A stretch of DNA of 64,000 nt from Marinomonas alcarazii (GCF_003208215.1 NZ_QKLW01000001.1:700234-764233), one strand, 5' to 3'. Positions 43,020-52,020 are shown, numbered from the stretch's first letter. The notes: generated by a model not told the origin, from the letters alone. Program-made: numbers and translations.

Positions 43020-43546
43020 AAATCTTCTCTGTGAGTACGCTGACAAGCTAAGAGAAGGGGAGGATTTAGTATTGCTTCACCTTCCTTGGTTGTCGCGAAA
43101 TTGTCATTGATTAAGTTGTTAATTCGATACTATGTGACCTGTCACGCTTTGTCAGCCCTTTTCTTGACGTTTTCCTTACTTTTCATGTGGTAAGTTTTGG
43201 GATCAGAAAAATTGATTGTAAACGACGCAGCTAAACCCTTTTTTATAGCGGAAAGCATCGCTGTCGTACCCGCCACCGACATCATAGCCATGATCCAAAC
43301 CATCTGAACTACCAATAACTCGCCAGAATCCAAACCAATCCCGCATGGATCGATCAAATCATCGAATGCGTTAAAAGCGCTATGCCCGTCTTTGTTGTTT
43401 TTTCGAATGTATAAAGTCTAGATCAAAAACACTTAAGTGAAATAACTGAAAAAAATGGATGTTTTCAGATATTTCATTTATGTTTGGGGTTACTGAGGCT
43501 AGCTTTTAGTTTGCCTTGATAGTGTTAAGGGTGAGAGGTTACTCGA
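43020..43546. other. Intergenic region with degraded repeat copy A
   Basis: The leftward island operon promoter must lie at the left end. The middle holds direct repeat copy A. The right end carries the leader of the HTH/PIN pair. No intact gene is supported: an antisense ORF over copy A is a shadow. Confidence 0.5.
43194..43380 (+). repeat. Direct repeat copy A (degraded), left of the HTH/PIN pair
   Basis: It matches 44629-44820 over about 180 bases, with identical blocks such as AAAAATTGATTGTAAACG and CGTACCCGCCACCGACATCA. Small deletions and a TGA break the frame that is open in copy B, so A is the decayed copy. Confidence 0.85.
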
Positions 43547-44011
43547 ATGATGAAAACCAATTTAAATGTTGAGCCGGATACCAGTGCAATAATCAAAGCG
43601 CAGCAGTACCTGAAGCTGCATCAAGCGGATCTTGATAAGTTAAAAATTGATGTGTTACTTAAAAATGGTCAAAAAGCTGAATTTGAATTGCCCAAATTGA
43701 CGCTTGATGCACTTGTTCAAGTGTTAGGTCAATTGGCTAAGGATGGTGATGATCAGTTGTTTGAACAGCAGGTTGACTTGGAGAAAATGGTTAGTCCTGC
43801 TGTGGCTGCTAAATTTCTTGGAATGTCACGACCAAAAGTAACAGGTTATATTTTGGCTGGGCAAATTCCATCTATGAAGGTAGGCACTCATCATCGTGTA
43901 AAAATGGCAGATGTCTTGTTATTTAAGGAGAAGCTTTCTAGTGCTAAGGGGTCAAGAGAAGAGACTCTTAGTTTAATTGCCAACTTTGAGCAAGAGTCAG
44001 ATTCTATGTAA
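43547..44011 (+). CDS. HTH (excisionase/MerR-type) antitoxin of a PIN toxin pair
   Basis: A 154-residue protein with an N-terminal part of unknown fold and a helix-turn-helix at about 85-140 (VSPAVAAKFLGMSRPKVTGYILAGQIPSMKVGTHHRVKMADVLLFKEKL), which is the excisionase/SinI-like DNA-binding module found in HTH antitoxins of the Bro/Xre-PIN type. It probably neutralises the PIN protein and represses its own promoter. The stop is 9 bases before the PIN start. AGAGG precedes the first two ATG codons. Confidence 0.8.
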   Translation: MMKTNLNVEPDTSAIIKAQQYLKLHQADLDKLKIDVLLKNGQKAEFELPKLTLDALVQVLGQLAKDGDDQLFEQQVDLEKMVSPAVAAKFLGMSRPKVTGYILAGQIPSMKVGTHHRVKMADVLLFKEKLSSAKGSREETLSLIANFEQESDSM

Positions 44012-44020
44012 GGGGTTGTT

Positions 44021-44575
44021 ATGGATGATAAAATTTTGCTGGATGCAAATACCCTATATTCACAACCATTGAGGATGATGCTGCTTAATTTGATGCAGTT
44101 AGATGGGTGTACTACTCAGTTTTTTTGGACTGATAAGATAGATGCAGAATGGTCTAATGCTTTAATTCGTAGGCATCCCGAAAGCAAAGACGTCATTATT
44201 AAGCAGGTAAATTCGATTAAGGCATCCTTTTTCGATCGCTATGTTTTAGGTTACGAGCCATTAATAAATCAGCTTGACCTTCCTGATCCAGATGATCGTC
44301 ATGTTCTTGCTGCTGCAGTAAAAACGGGTTGTAATATTATTGCGACAGATAACATTAAAGACTTTCCGGCAAAATTATTGGCTGAGTATGGTATCAGAGC
44401 GATGACAAGAGACGAGTTGATGTGTTTCTTGTTCACTAATGAAAAAGATAGTGTCATGAAAGCTTTAGATAATTTTGCACGTGTACATAAAGACCCGGAG
44501 CTTACAGTCGAAGACTTGCTAATAAAGCTTGATCGTTCAGTGCCAAGTTTTACACACTTAGTAAGAGAGTCCTGA
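44021..44575 (+). CDS. PIN-domain ribonuclease toxin
   Basis: A 184-residue protein whose PIN acidic residues are visible: Asp8 (ILLDANTLY), Glu43 (DAEWSNAL), Asp91/92 (PDPDDRHVLAAAV), Asp110 and Asp114 (ATDNIKDFP). PIN toxins cut tRNA or mRNA. The C-terminal extension (about 145-184) is specific to the longer HTH-linked PIN group. It is the second gene of the pair and is followed by a strong terminator. AGGGGTTGTT lies before ATG. Confidence 0.87.
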   Translation: MDDKILLDANTLYSQPLRMMLLNLMQLDGCTTQFFWTDKIDAEWSNALIRRHPESKDVIIKQVNSIKASFFDRYVLGYEPLINQLDLPDPDDRHVLAAAVKTGCNIIATDNIKDFPAKLLAEYGIRAMTRDELMCFLFTNEKDSVMKALDNFARVHKDPELTVEDLLIKLDRSVPSFTHLVRES

Positions 44576-44599
44576 CTTCACAATCCTGTATAGCTTTAA

Positions 44600-44626
44600 A
44601 AATACCACCTTCGGGTGGTTTTTTTG
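44600..44626 (+). terminator. Terminator of the HTH/PIN operon
   Basis: ACCACC-TTCG-GGTGGT (44604-44619) with the very stable TTCG tetraloop, followed by seven T. Confidence 0.9.
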
Positions 44627-44628
44627 AA

Positions 44629-44851
44629 TTTGGGGGCAGATGAAAAATTGATTGTAAACGACGCAGCTAAACCCTTTTTTATAGCGGAAAGCATCGCTGT
44701 CGTACCCGCCACCGACATCACGGCCATGAGCCAAACTATCCGAAACTACCAGCAACAAGTCGCCAGAATCCAAACCAACTCCGCATGGGTCGACCAAACC
44801 ATCGAACGCGTCAAAAACGCCACAGGCCGACACTTCGGAGAGGGTGGTTGA
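44629..44851 (+). repeat. Direct repeat copy B, with an open coding frame
   Basis: This copy keeps one open frame (ADEKLIVNDAAKPFFIAESIAVVPAT ... QQQVARIQTNSAWVDQTIERVKNATGRHF) ending at a TGA at 44849-44851. It looks like the C-terminal end of a real protein (balanced codon use, GC near 50 percent), but no start or upstream part exists: the PIN terminator lies 3 bases upstream. Family not recognised. Confidence 0.7.
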
Positions 44852-44929
44852 TAAATCAAGTTTACATGTATAAACTACAGATATTGACAGAGATGTCATA
44901 TGGATGCAGCAGAGTGAGTCACATCACAC

Positions 44930-45043
44930 ATCCGGCTACCGTAAAAGGTCGAGGGCAACCCGGTAAAGGCTTTCTGAATATCGAGCATAGGCTCAAAGTT
45001 TGAATCAATGCTCGACGGAACCCGCTTTTAGGCGGGTTTTGTT
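44930..45043 (+). ncRNA. Candidate structured RNA with intrinsic terminator
   Basis: Between copy B and a leftward gene there are three stacked hairpins: TACCG/CGGTA enclosing GGG-CAA-CCC (44938-44965), TCGAGCAT/ATGCTCGA (44981-44988 with 45008-45015, perfect), and an intrinsic terminator AACCCGC/GCGGGTT with TTTTG (45019-45040). No protein gene precedes the terminator closely. It may be a small RNA or the end of a lost gene. Confidence 0.35.
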
Positions 45044-45605
45044 ATTTATGGGGTTTGGGAAGCGGCTTTCCTAATTTAAGATTCTTCGCAATGTTGAAAA
45101 AATTCACCTTATCCAGCTTGGGCATCACGTCTTCAGGGTAAGCACTGGTAATATGTATCCTCATTAACTTTTTCTCTCGGTACATCTTAAAGGGCACGAA
45201 ATAGATGATTTGCCCTTTTTCCTCTGTGTTGATGGTGACAGAGGCGTAGCTTCCATAACCTGCGTGTCCTATGCGGGTTTTCTTGTCTCCAAATGCATCA
45301 ACAATTTGTCTCAAATACTTTTTTGATAATTCATATCGAACAAAGCAAAACGGCCTGCTTTCTTTTAGGGTGTGGTACATCAGATCTGCTTTTTCCGCTT
45401 CTGTTTGATGAGGATAGTCTTTTGCGAAGCAGTGGAACGAGTAGGAAACCATAAAAGTGTAGGTTTCTTTTTTCCCGTTTATGATATCGGAGTAAGTCGC
45501 TTCATGGGCATCAAGGTGACTAAGATCGTATGTTTGACCGTTTGAATCGATAAATGGCCTCCACTTATCTACCTCGTCAATTTTTCTCCGCATTCCTCGT
45601 CCCAA
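45042..45605 (-). CDS. Hypothetical protein
   Basis: No family recognised. The 187-residue soluble protein has a YTFMVSYSFHCFAKDYP segment, a basic-aromatic FCFVRYELSKKYLRQIV helix and strands GYGSYASVTIN and GQIIYFVPFKMY, so it is probably alpha/beta. The start is doubtful: TTG 45605 and ATG 45593 lack good ribosome binding sites, and the frame stays open upstream to 45643 (KGILLGFTLEKLGRGMRR), which looks coding. A frameshift or lost start is possible. Its stop overlaps the terminator T run at 45040. Confidence 0.5.
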   Translation of the reverse strand: MGRGMRRKIDEVDKWRPFIDSNGQTYDLSHLDAHEATYSDIINGKKETYTFMVSYSFHCFAKDYPHQTEAEKADLMYHTLKESRPFCFVRYELSKKYLRQIVDAFGDKKTRIGHAGYGSYASVTINTEEKGQIIYFVPFKMYREKKLMRIHITSAYPEDVMPKLDKVNFFNIAKNLKLGKPLPKPHK

Positions 45606-45765
45606 TTTTTCAAGAGTAAAGCCGAGTAATATACCTTTGAACAGTTATGAATTCCATGTTGACGAAACAGAGCTGTATTAGATCCCCGCCTCATTTCTGG
45701 TCGCAAAAGCCGGAAATCCAGCCTCTTACAAAATTTCACTTGGCGATTGATGCTACTTAAAACTA

Positions 45766-45785
45766 TACTGTATATCCATACAGTA
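45766..45785 (+). promoter_or_regulatory. LexA SOS box upstream of umuDC
   Basis: CTGT (45768-45771), 8 bases, ACAG (45780-45783), with TA flanks on both sides: a near-perfect gammaproteobacterial LexA site (CTGT-N8-ACAG). It lies 15 bases before the umuD start. Confidence 0.95.
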
Positions 45786-45800
45786 TTTTGGTGTTTTATT

Positions 45801-46247
45801 ATGCGTGTGACTTATCTTGGTGTGTCTGAGTCGGCGGCGTTTATCGCGGCCAATAGCGTGCGGATTCCTTTGTATGTGGACTCTGTGTCGGCGGGGTTTC
45901 CTTCGCCTGCTCAGGATTTTGTTGAAAAATCGTTGGATTTAAATGAGTTGTGCGTGAGCCATCCGCATGCGACGTTTTTTGTTCGTGCCCAGGGGGATTC
46001 GATGATAGAGGCGGGGATTCATTCTGGCGATGTCTTGGTGGTGGATCGTTCGTTGACGGCGCGTCATGGGGATATTGTGATTGCCTGTATTCATGGGGAG
46101 ATGACGGTGAAGGCGTTGGAGCTTAAGCCCAATGTGTTACTTCGCCCGAAGAATAAAGCCTATAAAGCCATTCATATCACAGAGGAATCTGAATTAGAGA
46201 TTTTTGGTGTGGTCACGGGCGTGGTTCGTAAGTACGAGCGCCATTAA
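45801..46247 (+). CDS. umuD: UmuD, SOS mutagenesis auto-cleaving subunit
   Basis: A 148-residue LexA-like S24 peptidase. The self-cleavage site is Ala31-Gly32 (SAGFPSP), the nucleophile Ser67 (GDSM) and the general base Lys104 (MTVKAL). RecA-stimulated cleavage makes UmuD', which joins UmuC as DNA polymerase V. I start at 45801, after the SOS box; the ATG at 45747 precedes the operator and cannot be used. It is directly followed by umuC with no gap. Confidence 0.95.
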   Translation: MRVTYLGVSESAAFIAANSVRIPLYVDSVSAGFPSPAQDFVEKSLDLNELCVSHPHATFFVRAQGDSMIEAGIHSGDVLVVDRSLTARHGDIVIACIHGEMTVKALELKPNVLLRPKNKAYKAIHITEESELEIFGVVTGVVRKYERH

Positions 46248-47519
46248 ATGCGAACTGTCTTTGCCTTGGTTGATTGCAACAACTTTTACGCCAGCTGTGA
46301 AAAGTTGTTTCGTCCTGATTTAAAGCATGCGCCTGTTGCGGTGTTGTCGAATAACGATGGCTGTATTGTCGCGCGTTCCAAAGAGGTAAAGGCGCTGGGT
46401 ATCAAGATGGGCGTGCCGATGTTTCAGGTGCAGGATGAGATAAGAAAACACGGCATTGTGTGCTTTTCATCCAACTATGCTTTGTATGCGGATATGTCGA
46501 ATCGGGTGATGACGATCTTGGAGGAAGAGGCACCACGCCTGGAAGTGTATTCTATCGATGAAGCTTTCATGGATTTAACAGGTGTTGATCACGTTACGGA
46601 TTTGCTGGCATTTGGCAAGCATGTAAAAGCCAAGGTCGATCAATGGACGGGCATCACTGTTGGTATTGGTATCGCGCCAACTAAGACGTTAGCGAAGTTG
46701 GCAAACCATGCTGCGAAGAAATACCCAGCAACGGGTTCGGTAGTGGATTTGATGGACGCCAACAGACAAAAGCGTTTGTTGGCGTTGTTGGATGTGGGTG
46801 ACGTTTGGGGTGTTGGTCGTCGCACCACGGCGAAGCTAAAGGCGAGAGGCATTCATACTGCGTTGGATCTTGCTAATGCTGATCTGAAATCCATTCGTAG
46901 CGAATTTTCAGTGGTGTTGGAGCGAACGATTCGTGAGTTAAATGGTGTGTCGTGTTTGGATTTAGAACTGGTTAGGCCAACCAAACAACAAATCATTTGC
47001 AGTCGCTCTTTTGGTCATAAGGTGACGGATAAGCAAGAGCTTCGGGAAGCCATATCCAAGTACACAACGCGCGCTGCCGAGAAGTTGCGTGGGGAAAAAC
47101 GCCTTTGTCGTTTAGTCAGTGTGTTCATTCGCACCAGTCCGTTTATTCCAAACGAACCTCAGTATTCGAAAACGCTTTCTGCTGAACTTCCTAATCCAAC
47201 CGATGACACGCGGGATTTATTAGAAGTCGCTGGCGTGCTGTTTGCGCGACTCTGGCGTGATGGTTTTCGCTATATGAAAGCAGGCGTAATGCTTACCGAC
47301 TTTTACGAGCACGATGCTTTTCAGCAAGATTTATTCCGAGCGGACAGCACGAAAAGCAACTCAAAAGCACTCATGAGTGTGGTGGATAAAATTAACCATA
47401 GTGGCCTCGGCAACGTATTTTTCGCCTCGCAAGGTGTGTTGCCTCAGTGGGCGATGAAACGAGAACATCTGTCGCCAAGGTATACGACTAAATGGGATGA
47501 ACTGCCCAAGGTTTGGTGA
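46248..47519 (+). CDS. umuC: UmuC, Y-family translesion DNA polymerase V catalytic subunit
   Basis: A 423-residue Y-family polymerase. The N-terminal DCNNFYASCEKLFRPDL carries the first metal Asp, and YSIDEAFMDL the other catalytic residues. WGVGRRTTAKLKARGIHTALDLA is the HhH thumb, and the little finger and UmuC-specific C-terminal region follow. It replicates past lesions with low fidelity under SOS. The start follows the umuD stop at once. Terminator at 47540. Confidence 0.96.
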   Translation: MRTVFALVDCNNFYASCEKLFRPDLKHAPVAVLSNNDGCIVARSKEVKALGIKMGVPMFQVQDEIRKHGIVCFSSNYALYADMSNRVMTILEEEAPRLEVYSIDEAFMDLTGVDHVTDLLAFGKHVKAKVDQWTGITVGIGIAPTKTLAKLANHAAKKYPATGSVVDLMDANRQKRLLALLDVGDVWGVGRRTTAKLKARGIHTALDLANADLKSIRSEFSVVLERTIRELNGVSCLDLELVRPTKQQIICSRSFGHKVTDKQELREAISKYTTRAAEKLRGEKRLCRLVSVFIRTSPFIPNEPQYSKTLSAELPNPTDDTRDLLEVAGVLFARLWRDGFRYMKAGVMLTDFYEHDAFQQDLFRADSTKSNSKALMSVVDKINHSGLGNVFFASQGVLPQWAMKREHLSPRYTTKWDELPKVW

Positions 47520-47538
47520 GTAGTGAAGATATAAACAG

Positions 47539-47566
47539 TAAAACCGCCAAGGGGGCGGTTTTATTG
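47539..47566 (+). terminator. Terminator of umuDC
   Basis: AAACCGCC (47541-47548) and GGCGGTTT (47554-47561) with a 5-base loop, then TATT. It is also usable by msrB on the other strand because of the A flank. Confidence 0.7.
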
Positions 47567-47588
47567 CTTTAGAGCTTAAACTGGTTAA

Positions 47589-47957
47589 TTAGTCTTTGCT
47601 GACAAACTTCATGGAGATGGAGTTGACGCAGTGGCGAATGTTTTTTTCGGTGAGTCTTTCGCCTTCAAATACATGGCCTAGGTGTCCGTCGCAATTGGCG
47701 CAGACGATTTCGATACGACGGCCGTCGGCATCGGGTACGCGTTTTACGGCGTTTGGTATTTCATCGTCAAAGCTCGGCCAGCCGCAGTGCGATAGGAACT
47801 TATGTTCTGACGTGTATAGAGGCGCGTCGCATTGGCGGCAGACATATAATCCGTTTGTCATTGTGTCGGTGTATTCGCCAGTAAACGGGCGTTCTGTGCC
47901 TTTATCAAGGATGACACTGGCTTCTACAGGCGTAAGCTTGTTGTATGGTTTACTCAT
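47589..47957 (-). CDS. msrB: Peptide-methionine (R)-S-oxide reductase
   Basis: A 122-residue MsrB. Two zinc CxxC motifs are visible, [11 protein letters not shown] and [14 protein letters not shown], and the catalytic Cys is in [20 protein letters not shown] is the substrate block. It repairs methionine-R-sulfoxide in proteins. The frame stays open upstream, but ATG 47957 ([10 protein letters not shown]) has AGGAGAACAAGTCTT before it and gives the family length. Confidence 0.94.
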   Translation of the reverse strand: MSKPYNKLTPVEASVILDKGTERPFTGEYTDTMTNGLYVCRQCDAPLYTSEHKFLSHCGWPSFDDEIPNAVKRVPDADGRRIEIVCANCDGHLGHVFEGERLTEKNIRHCVNSISMKFVSKD

Positions 47958-48180
47958 AAGACTTGTTCTCCTGTCGCTATGGGCGTTGTTAGCATAAATT
48001 ATGTCATGCCTTATCGTTTTAGAGTAAGACAATAAATTGCACATCAAGTTCGTGAGTGTAAAAGGATTGTTGTTCTGTCGATTCAATGTTGGCGAGATAT
48101 CGAGTAATTGCATTGATTTCATTGGGTTTGGCTGGTTACACTGGATAAACATCATTTATAGATTTTTAAAGGGGTTGCTT

Positions 48181-48891
48181 ATGAGCCAGACATTTGAGTC
48201 GATATTTAAAGACAATGTTAAGCGTATGCATTACCAAGTCGATGGGCTGAGTTCAGATAAAAGTCACATTCAGGTAATTATTTGGCCTACATTTTCTGGT
48301 TTGACGGACTTTGAAAAAGGTGTGGCAGACCGTATTGCGTCAATGGGGTTTTCTGCAACCGCATTGGATTTGTACGGCATGGGGCAGAATCCAGTCGAAA
48401 TGGATGAGAAAAAGGCGAAAATGGGGGCCTTGTTGGCTGAAGCAGACCCTTTGCATGGTTTGCAAAAGGAGCTAACTGAATCCGCTTGTGATGCTATTCA
48501 CGGCAAAACTATTGTGCATGTTGGTTTTTGTTTGGGTGGTCGTTTGGCGTTAGAGGCCGGTTTGCATCTGGCGGACAGTGCTGGCGCGGCGAGTTTTCAT
48601 GGCTTGATGAGTTTTTTCCGTGCTCAATCGGAAGAAAAGGCCAACACCAAAACGAAAATCATGGTGCTGAATGGTTATGAAGATCCTCTAGTTAATGAAT
48701 CTGAAGCTCAAGAAGCGAAACGTTACTGGGCAGGTTTGGGGATGGATTTTCAGTACATAGATTTTGCTAGCACTATGCATTCGTTCATGTTGCCAAGTGC
48801 GGACAGTCCAGAGCATGGCAGCCAGTATAATCCATTGACCGCGCAGCGCGGTTATCAATATTTGGAACACTTTTTAGAAGAATTTGTTTAA
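48181..48891 (+). CDS. Dienelactone hydrolase family protein (second copy)
   Basis: A 236-residue alpha/beta hydrolase with Cys117 (GFCLGGRL), Asp168 (YEDPLV) and His200 (STMHSFML). It is only distantly like the family member at 5658-6401. Substrate unknown. The start is ATG 48181 with AAAGGGG upstream; the frame extends further up but lacks a start with ribosome binding site. It is divergent from msrB. Confidence 0.86.
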   Translation: MSQTFESIFKDNVKRMHYQVDGLSSDKSHIQVIIWPTFSGLTDFEKGVADRIASMGFSATALDLYGMGQNPVEMDEKKAKMGALLAEADPLHGLQKELTESACDAIHGKTIVHVGFCLGGRLALEAGLHLADSAGAASFHGLMSFFRAQSEEKANTKTKIMVLNGYEDPLVNESEAQEAKRYWAGLGMDFQYIDFASTMHSFMLPSADSPEHGSQYNPLTAQRGYQYLEHFLEEFV

Positions 48892-49259
48892 GTAATACCA
48901 ATTCAAGCAGACAGGGAGAACCCAGTCTGTGTCTGCTTGAGTCGTCTCTTATCTCTTGTTATTCCTCTCGATCATGCTTTTCCTGTCTGGTTTGTGCTCT
49001 CGCTGTCAAAACGTATAAAAAATAATGATAAAACATTTTGAGAAAACAGCGCGTTTTTGCTTTTTGCAACGACTTTTCGCTCTCAAAATGTCGATCTTTT
49101 CATAAGTTCTTGGTAAAAAATAAGGAAAAATAACTTTGATATTATTGTCTTAATTATAGGACGATGAGTCCCATTTTTTGATATTGCCCTCTTTATTTTA
49201 TCGCCTTATCCTTGCCCGATTCAGATCCCTTCAGGTTATTTCGAGAGTATAAAAGAGCA
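48892..49259. other. Intergenic region with hairpin, upstream of emrA-like gene
   Basis: TCAAGCAGACA (48903-48913) pairs perfectly with TGTCTGCTTGA (48930-48940): a probable terminator of the hydrolase gene, though with a poor T run. The AT-rich right half (48990-49200) should hold the promoter of the efflux operon. No gene seen. Confidence 0.5.
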
Positions 49260-50402
49260 ATGACAGAGATAGATAAGCATTCATTAAAAAAGAAAAACAC
49301 GATTGTCTTACTGGCGATTAGTGTCGTGGTAGTTTGTGTTGGTATCTATATTTGGTGGTTAAAAATAGGACGGTTTTACGAAACAACAGAAGATGCTTAT
49401 GTGTCCGGCAATATTGTAAATGTTATGTCTCAAGTGTCTGGCACCGTCACGGACATCATGGCTGATAATACTAGCTTGGTGAGCGAGTCTGATCAGTTAG
49501 TAAGAATAAATCCGGTCGATGCTCAGTTGGCCTTGCAGCAGGCCGAAGCGAGTCTTGCGAGTACCATACGGTCTGTGCGCAATAGTTTTGCTTCTTTGGA
49601 AGAGCAGGAGGCCAATGTCCGATTGGCTAAAATTTCATTGGATAAGGCGCAACAAGATTATCAGCGTCGCGTGAATTTAAAGAAGAATAACTTAATTTCT
49701 AATGAAGATTTAAGCCATTATGAAAGCGCTTTAACGAGTGCGAAAGCGTCTTATAATCTTGCTTTAAAATCATACGATACGAATAAAACGAAGGTCGATA
49801 ATACAACGGTGCTGACGCATCCCGATGTGTTAAAAGCCGAATCTGTTTTAAAAGCGGCTTGGTTAACGCTGAATCGCACTTCGGTGCTTGCCCCTGCCAG
49901 CGGTTATGTTGCTCAACGTAGCGTGCAAGTGGGTCAGCATGTGGCACCAGGCACCACCTTGATGTCTGTTATTCCATTAAAAAATGTCTGGGTAACCGCG
50001 AATTTCAAAGAAACACAGCTTGGCCATATTCGCGCTGGGCAGCCTGTTACCTTAACGTCTGATATTTATGGTTCTAGTGTGACTTACCACGGCAAAGTAA
50101 AAGGGATAGAACCTGGAACAGGCAGTGCGTTCTCTTTGCTGCCCGCGTCTAACGCGACAGGCAACTGGATTAAGACGGTGCAAAGGGTGCCAGTTCGTAT
50201 AGTGATAAACCCAGATGAGCTGCAGGAGCATCCGCTTCGCCCTGGTTTGTCTATGAGCGTAAACGTGGATACTCATAACGCAGGTGCACCAGTATTAACG
50301 TCGCTCGCTGACGTTCAGACTCCTTGGCGCACTCGTGTGTTTGATCACAATGATGAAGGCGTCAATGTGATTATTCAAAAGATCATTAAAGAAAGTTTGT
50401 AA
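49260..50402 (+). CDS. HlyD/EmrA family membrane fusion protein
   Basis: A 380-residue periplasmic adaptor: one N-terminal membrane helix (TIVLLAISVVVVCVGIYIWWL), a biotinyl-lipoyl half (ETTEDAYVSGNIVNVMSQVSGTV), a long coiled-coil hairpin (about 90-200), the second lipoyl half (SVLAPASGYVAQRSVQVGQ) and a beta-barrel. It pairs with the next gene, an EmrB-like transporter. I start at 49260 (ATG, AAGAG upstream); the TTG at 49212 would add 16 residues. The export substrate is unknown. An outer-membrane TolC partner must come from elsewhere. Confidence 0.85.
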   Translation: MTEIDKHSLKKKNTIVLLAISVVVVCVGIYIWWLKIGRFYETTEDAYVSGNIVNVMSQVSGTVTDIMADNTSLVSESDQLVRINPVDAQLALQQAEASLASTIRSVRNSFASLEEQEANVRLAKISLDKAQQDYQRRVNLKKNNLISNEDLSHYESALTSAKASYNLALKSYDTNKTKVDNTTVLTHPDVLKAESVLKAAWLTLNRTSVLAPASGYVAQRSVQVGQHVAPGTTLMSVIPLKNVWVTANFKETQLGHIRAGQPVTLTSDIYGSSVTYHGKVKGIEPGTGSAFSLLPASNATGNWIKTVQRVPVRIVINPDELQEHPLRPGLSMSVNVDTHNAGAPVLTSLADVQTPWRTRVFDHNDEGVNVIIQKIIKESL

Positions 50403-50405
50403 GTG

Positions 50406-51971
50406 ATGATCAGTAAAATTAGTCGTCACAAATATGTGCCAGCGCCATCCCATGAATGGCTAATGCTGGCGACCATATTCTTGCTCATGCTGCTGAACTT
50501 TTTGCAGACGGGGATGATTGTGTTTGCCGCTGCGCCTTTGATGGGGGAGTTGGGTGTTTCTCCACAAGAATACAGTTTGGCAACTGCGTCGTATGCTTGT
50601 GTCGCTGTGGTCACCATTTCGAAGCAGCGTTGGTTAGTTGAGCGAGTGGGGTGGAAGTACTACATATTAGGTTCTTTGTTGGTCTTCTTTATAGGTTGTG
50701 TGGTTGGGTTTTACTGCCGAAGCTTTGATGGCTTTTTGATTGGCTATGTGATTATGGGCTTTGGTGGTGCGGCTTTCATGACAGGGGCTAGGGTCATTAT
50801 TAATTTATTTCCCCCTAGTTTGATTCGCTTAACGGGGATTAAGGCGTACGCTTATGGATTGACCATAGGCTCTGCTCTTGCGCCTTTTTTGGCGGCGCAT
50901 TTATTTATGTCCAGTTCTTGGCATTATTTATTTGTCATTTTGATGGTGGTGAGTTTGCTGAGTGCGGTTACCGCGTCTTTTTGTTTGCCTGGCATACCTG
51001 CGAAAGAAGATATTCGTAGCCAAAGCCACCCCTATATCTTAATGGCCTTAGCCGCGGGCTCTTTTTTCATGTTGTATGGCTTTCAACACGGTAATTACGC
51101 TTTTTTTAGCAACAGTGTGCTGGTGGGCGTCTTTCTATTGTTGGGTTTGAGTAGCCTGTATTATTTTTTACGCAGTATGGTTCGTCACCATGAAAATCGA
51201 CCGTTACTGTCGATGAAGTCGCTGTTTGATAGCAAGCTGTACCGGAATGGCGTGACTGTGTTTTTTGTCTGTTATTTGATAATGGGATCAAACAGTTACT
51301 TGATACCACAGATTATGCAGAAAGGGCTTGGGTATGGTTGGAGTACGATTGGCAATTGGTATGCTCTTGGGCAGGTAGCGGGTGTGATTGGTTTGTACGT
51401 TAGTATGCTGATTATGCCGAAGCGGCCACACGGCAAAAAATTCTATGTGACGGGCTTTTTGTGTTTGATGGCGTATGGCTTTTTTATGATGAGGTTAACG
51501 CCAACAACCAACTTACAGACTTATGTCGCGCCTGCGTTATTTCTTTTTGTGTTTTTTACGGTGTGTGTGCAAGGTACCGTGGCAGCGAAAGCGTTTACCG
51601 AGCTTCAGCATGATGAAACAGTCTTTTCTCACGCCCAACAAGTAAAAAACATGGTGTCACAATTGAGTGTGGCGTTAGGGATCACTTTAGGAAGTATTGG
51701 TCTGCAATGGCGTACAACAGTTCATTATGATGTTTTAAACCAGCATGTTGCGTCAAACGATCCTGTCTTTATAAGAGTACTGAGCCAGATTAGTAGTGTG
51801 TACAGCACTCACATGAGTGGCGATTTAGCCAGTAAGGCCGGCTTTGCATGGATTGCCAATGAAGTACAAAAAAACGCTGTGGTATTAGCGGGGATTGATT
51901 ATTTCTCTTTGTTATTTGTTGTAGGTATTGTTGGTGTGATTGTTATGGGGTGTCAAAAACGCCTAAACTAG
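50406..51971 (+). CDS. DHA2-family (EmrB-like) MFS efflux transporter
   Basis: A 521-residue major-facilitator protein with about 14 hydrophobic helices. It has the DHA2-like GARVIINLFPPSLIRLTG loop in place of the classical motif C. It forms a tripartite pump with the upstream HlyD protein; the genes are 3 bases apart. Drug or metabolite specificity cannot be read. The usual charged residues of motif A are weak, so this is a distant EmrB. Start at ATG 50406, just after a GTG. Confidence 0.82.
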   Translation: MISKISRHKYVPAPSHEWLMLATIFLLMLLNFLQTGMIVFAAAPLMGELGVSPQEYSLATASYACVAVVTISKQRWLVERVGWKYYILGSLLVFFIGCVVGFYCRSFDGFLIGYVIMGFGGAAFMTGARVIINLFPPSLIRLTGIKAYAYGLTIGSALAPFLAAHLFMSSSWHYLFVILMVVSLLSAVTASFCLPGIPAKEDIRSQSHPYILMALAAGSFFMLYGFQHGNYAFFSNSVLVGVFLLLGLSSLYYFLRSMVRHHENRPLLSMKSLFDSKLYRNGVTVFFVCYLIMGSNSYLIPQIMQKGLGYGWSTIGNWYALGQVAGVIGLYVSMLIMPKRPHGKKFYVTGFLCLMAYGFFMMRLTPTTNLQTYVAPALFLFVFFTVCVQGTVAAKAFTELQHDETVFSHAQQVKNMVSQLSVALGITLGSIGLQWRTTVHYDVLNQHVASNDPVFIRVLSQISSVYSTHMSGDLASKAGFAWIANEVQKNAVVLAGIDYFSLLFVVGIVGVIVMGCQKRLN

Positions 51972-52020
51972 AGCGATGTAACGCTTACTTATTGGCTCTC
52001 TAAGGGTAATTAGTCGATTT

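Noticed and set aside
43142-43357. Minus-strand ORF over repeat copy A
   Set aside because: The real coding signal of the repeat is on the plus strand, as shown by copy B; this is a shadow.
44940-45015. Cyclic-di-GMP or other known riboswitch
   Set aside because: The GGGCAACCC and GGTAAAGG pieces only superficially resemble GEMM elements and the order does not fit.
45747-45800. Upstream ATG for umuD
   Set aside because: It lies before the SOS box, so the operator would be inside the gene. ATG 45801 fits UmuD length and cleavage-site spacing.
48037-48180. N-terminal extension of the second dienelactone hydrolase
   Set aside because: The open frame upstream has no ribosome binding site, and the family start matches MSQTFESIF at 48181.
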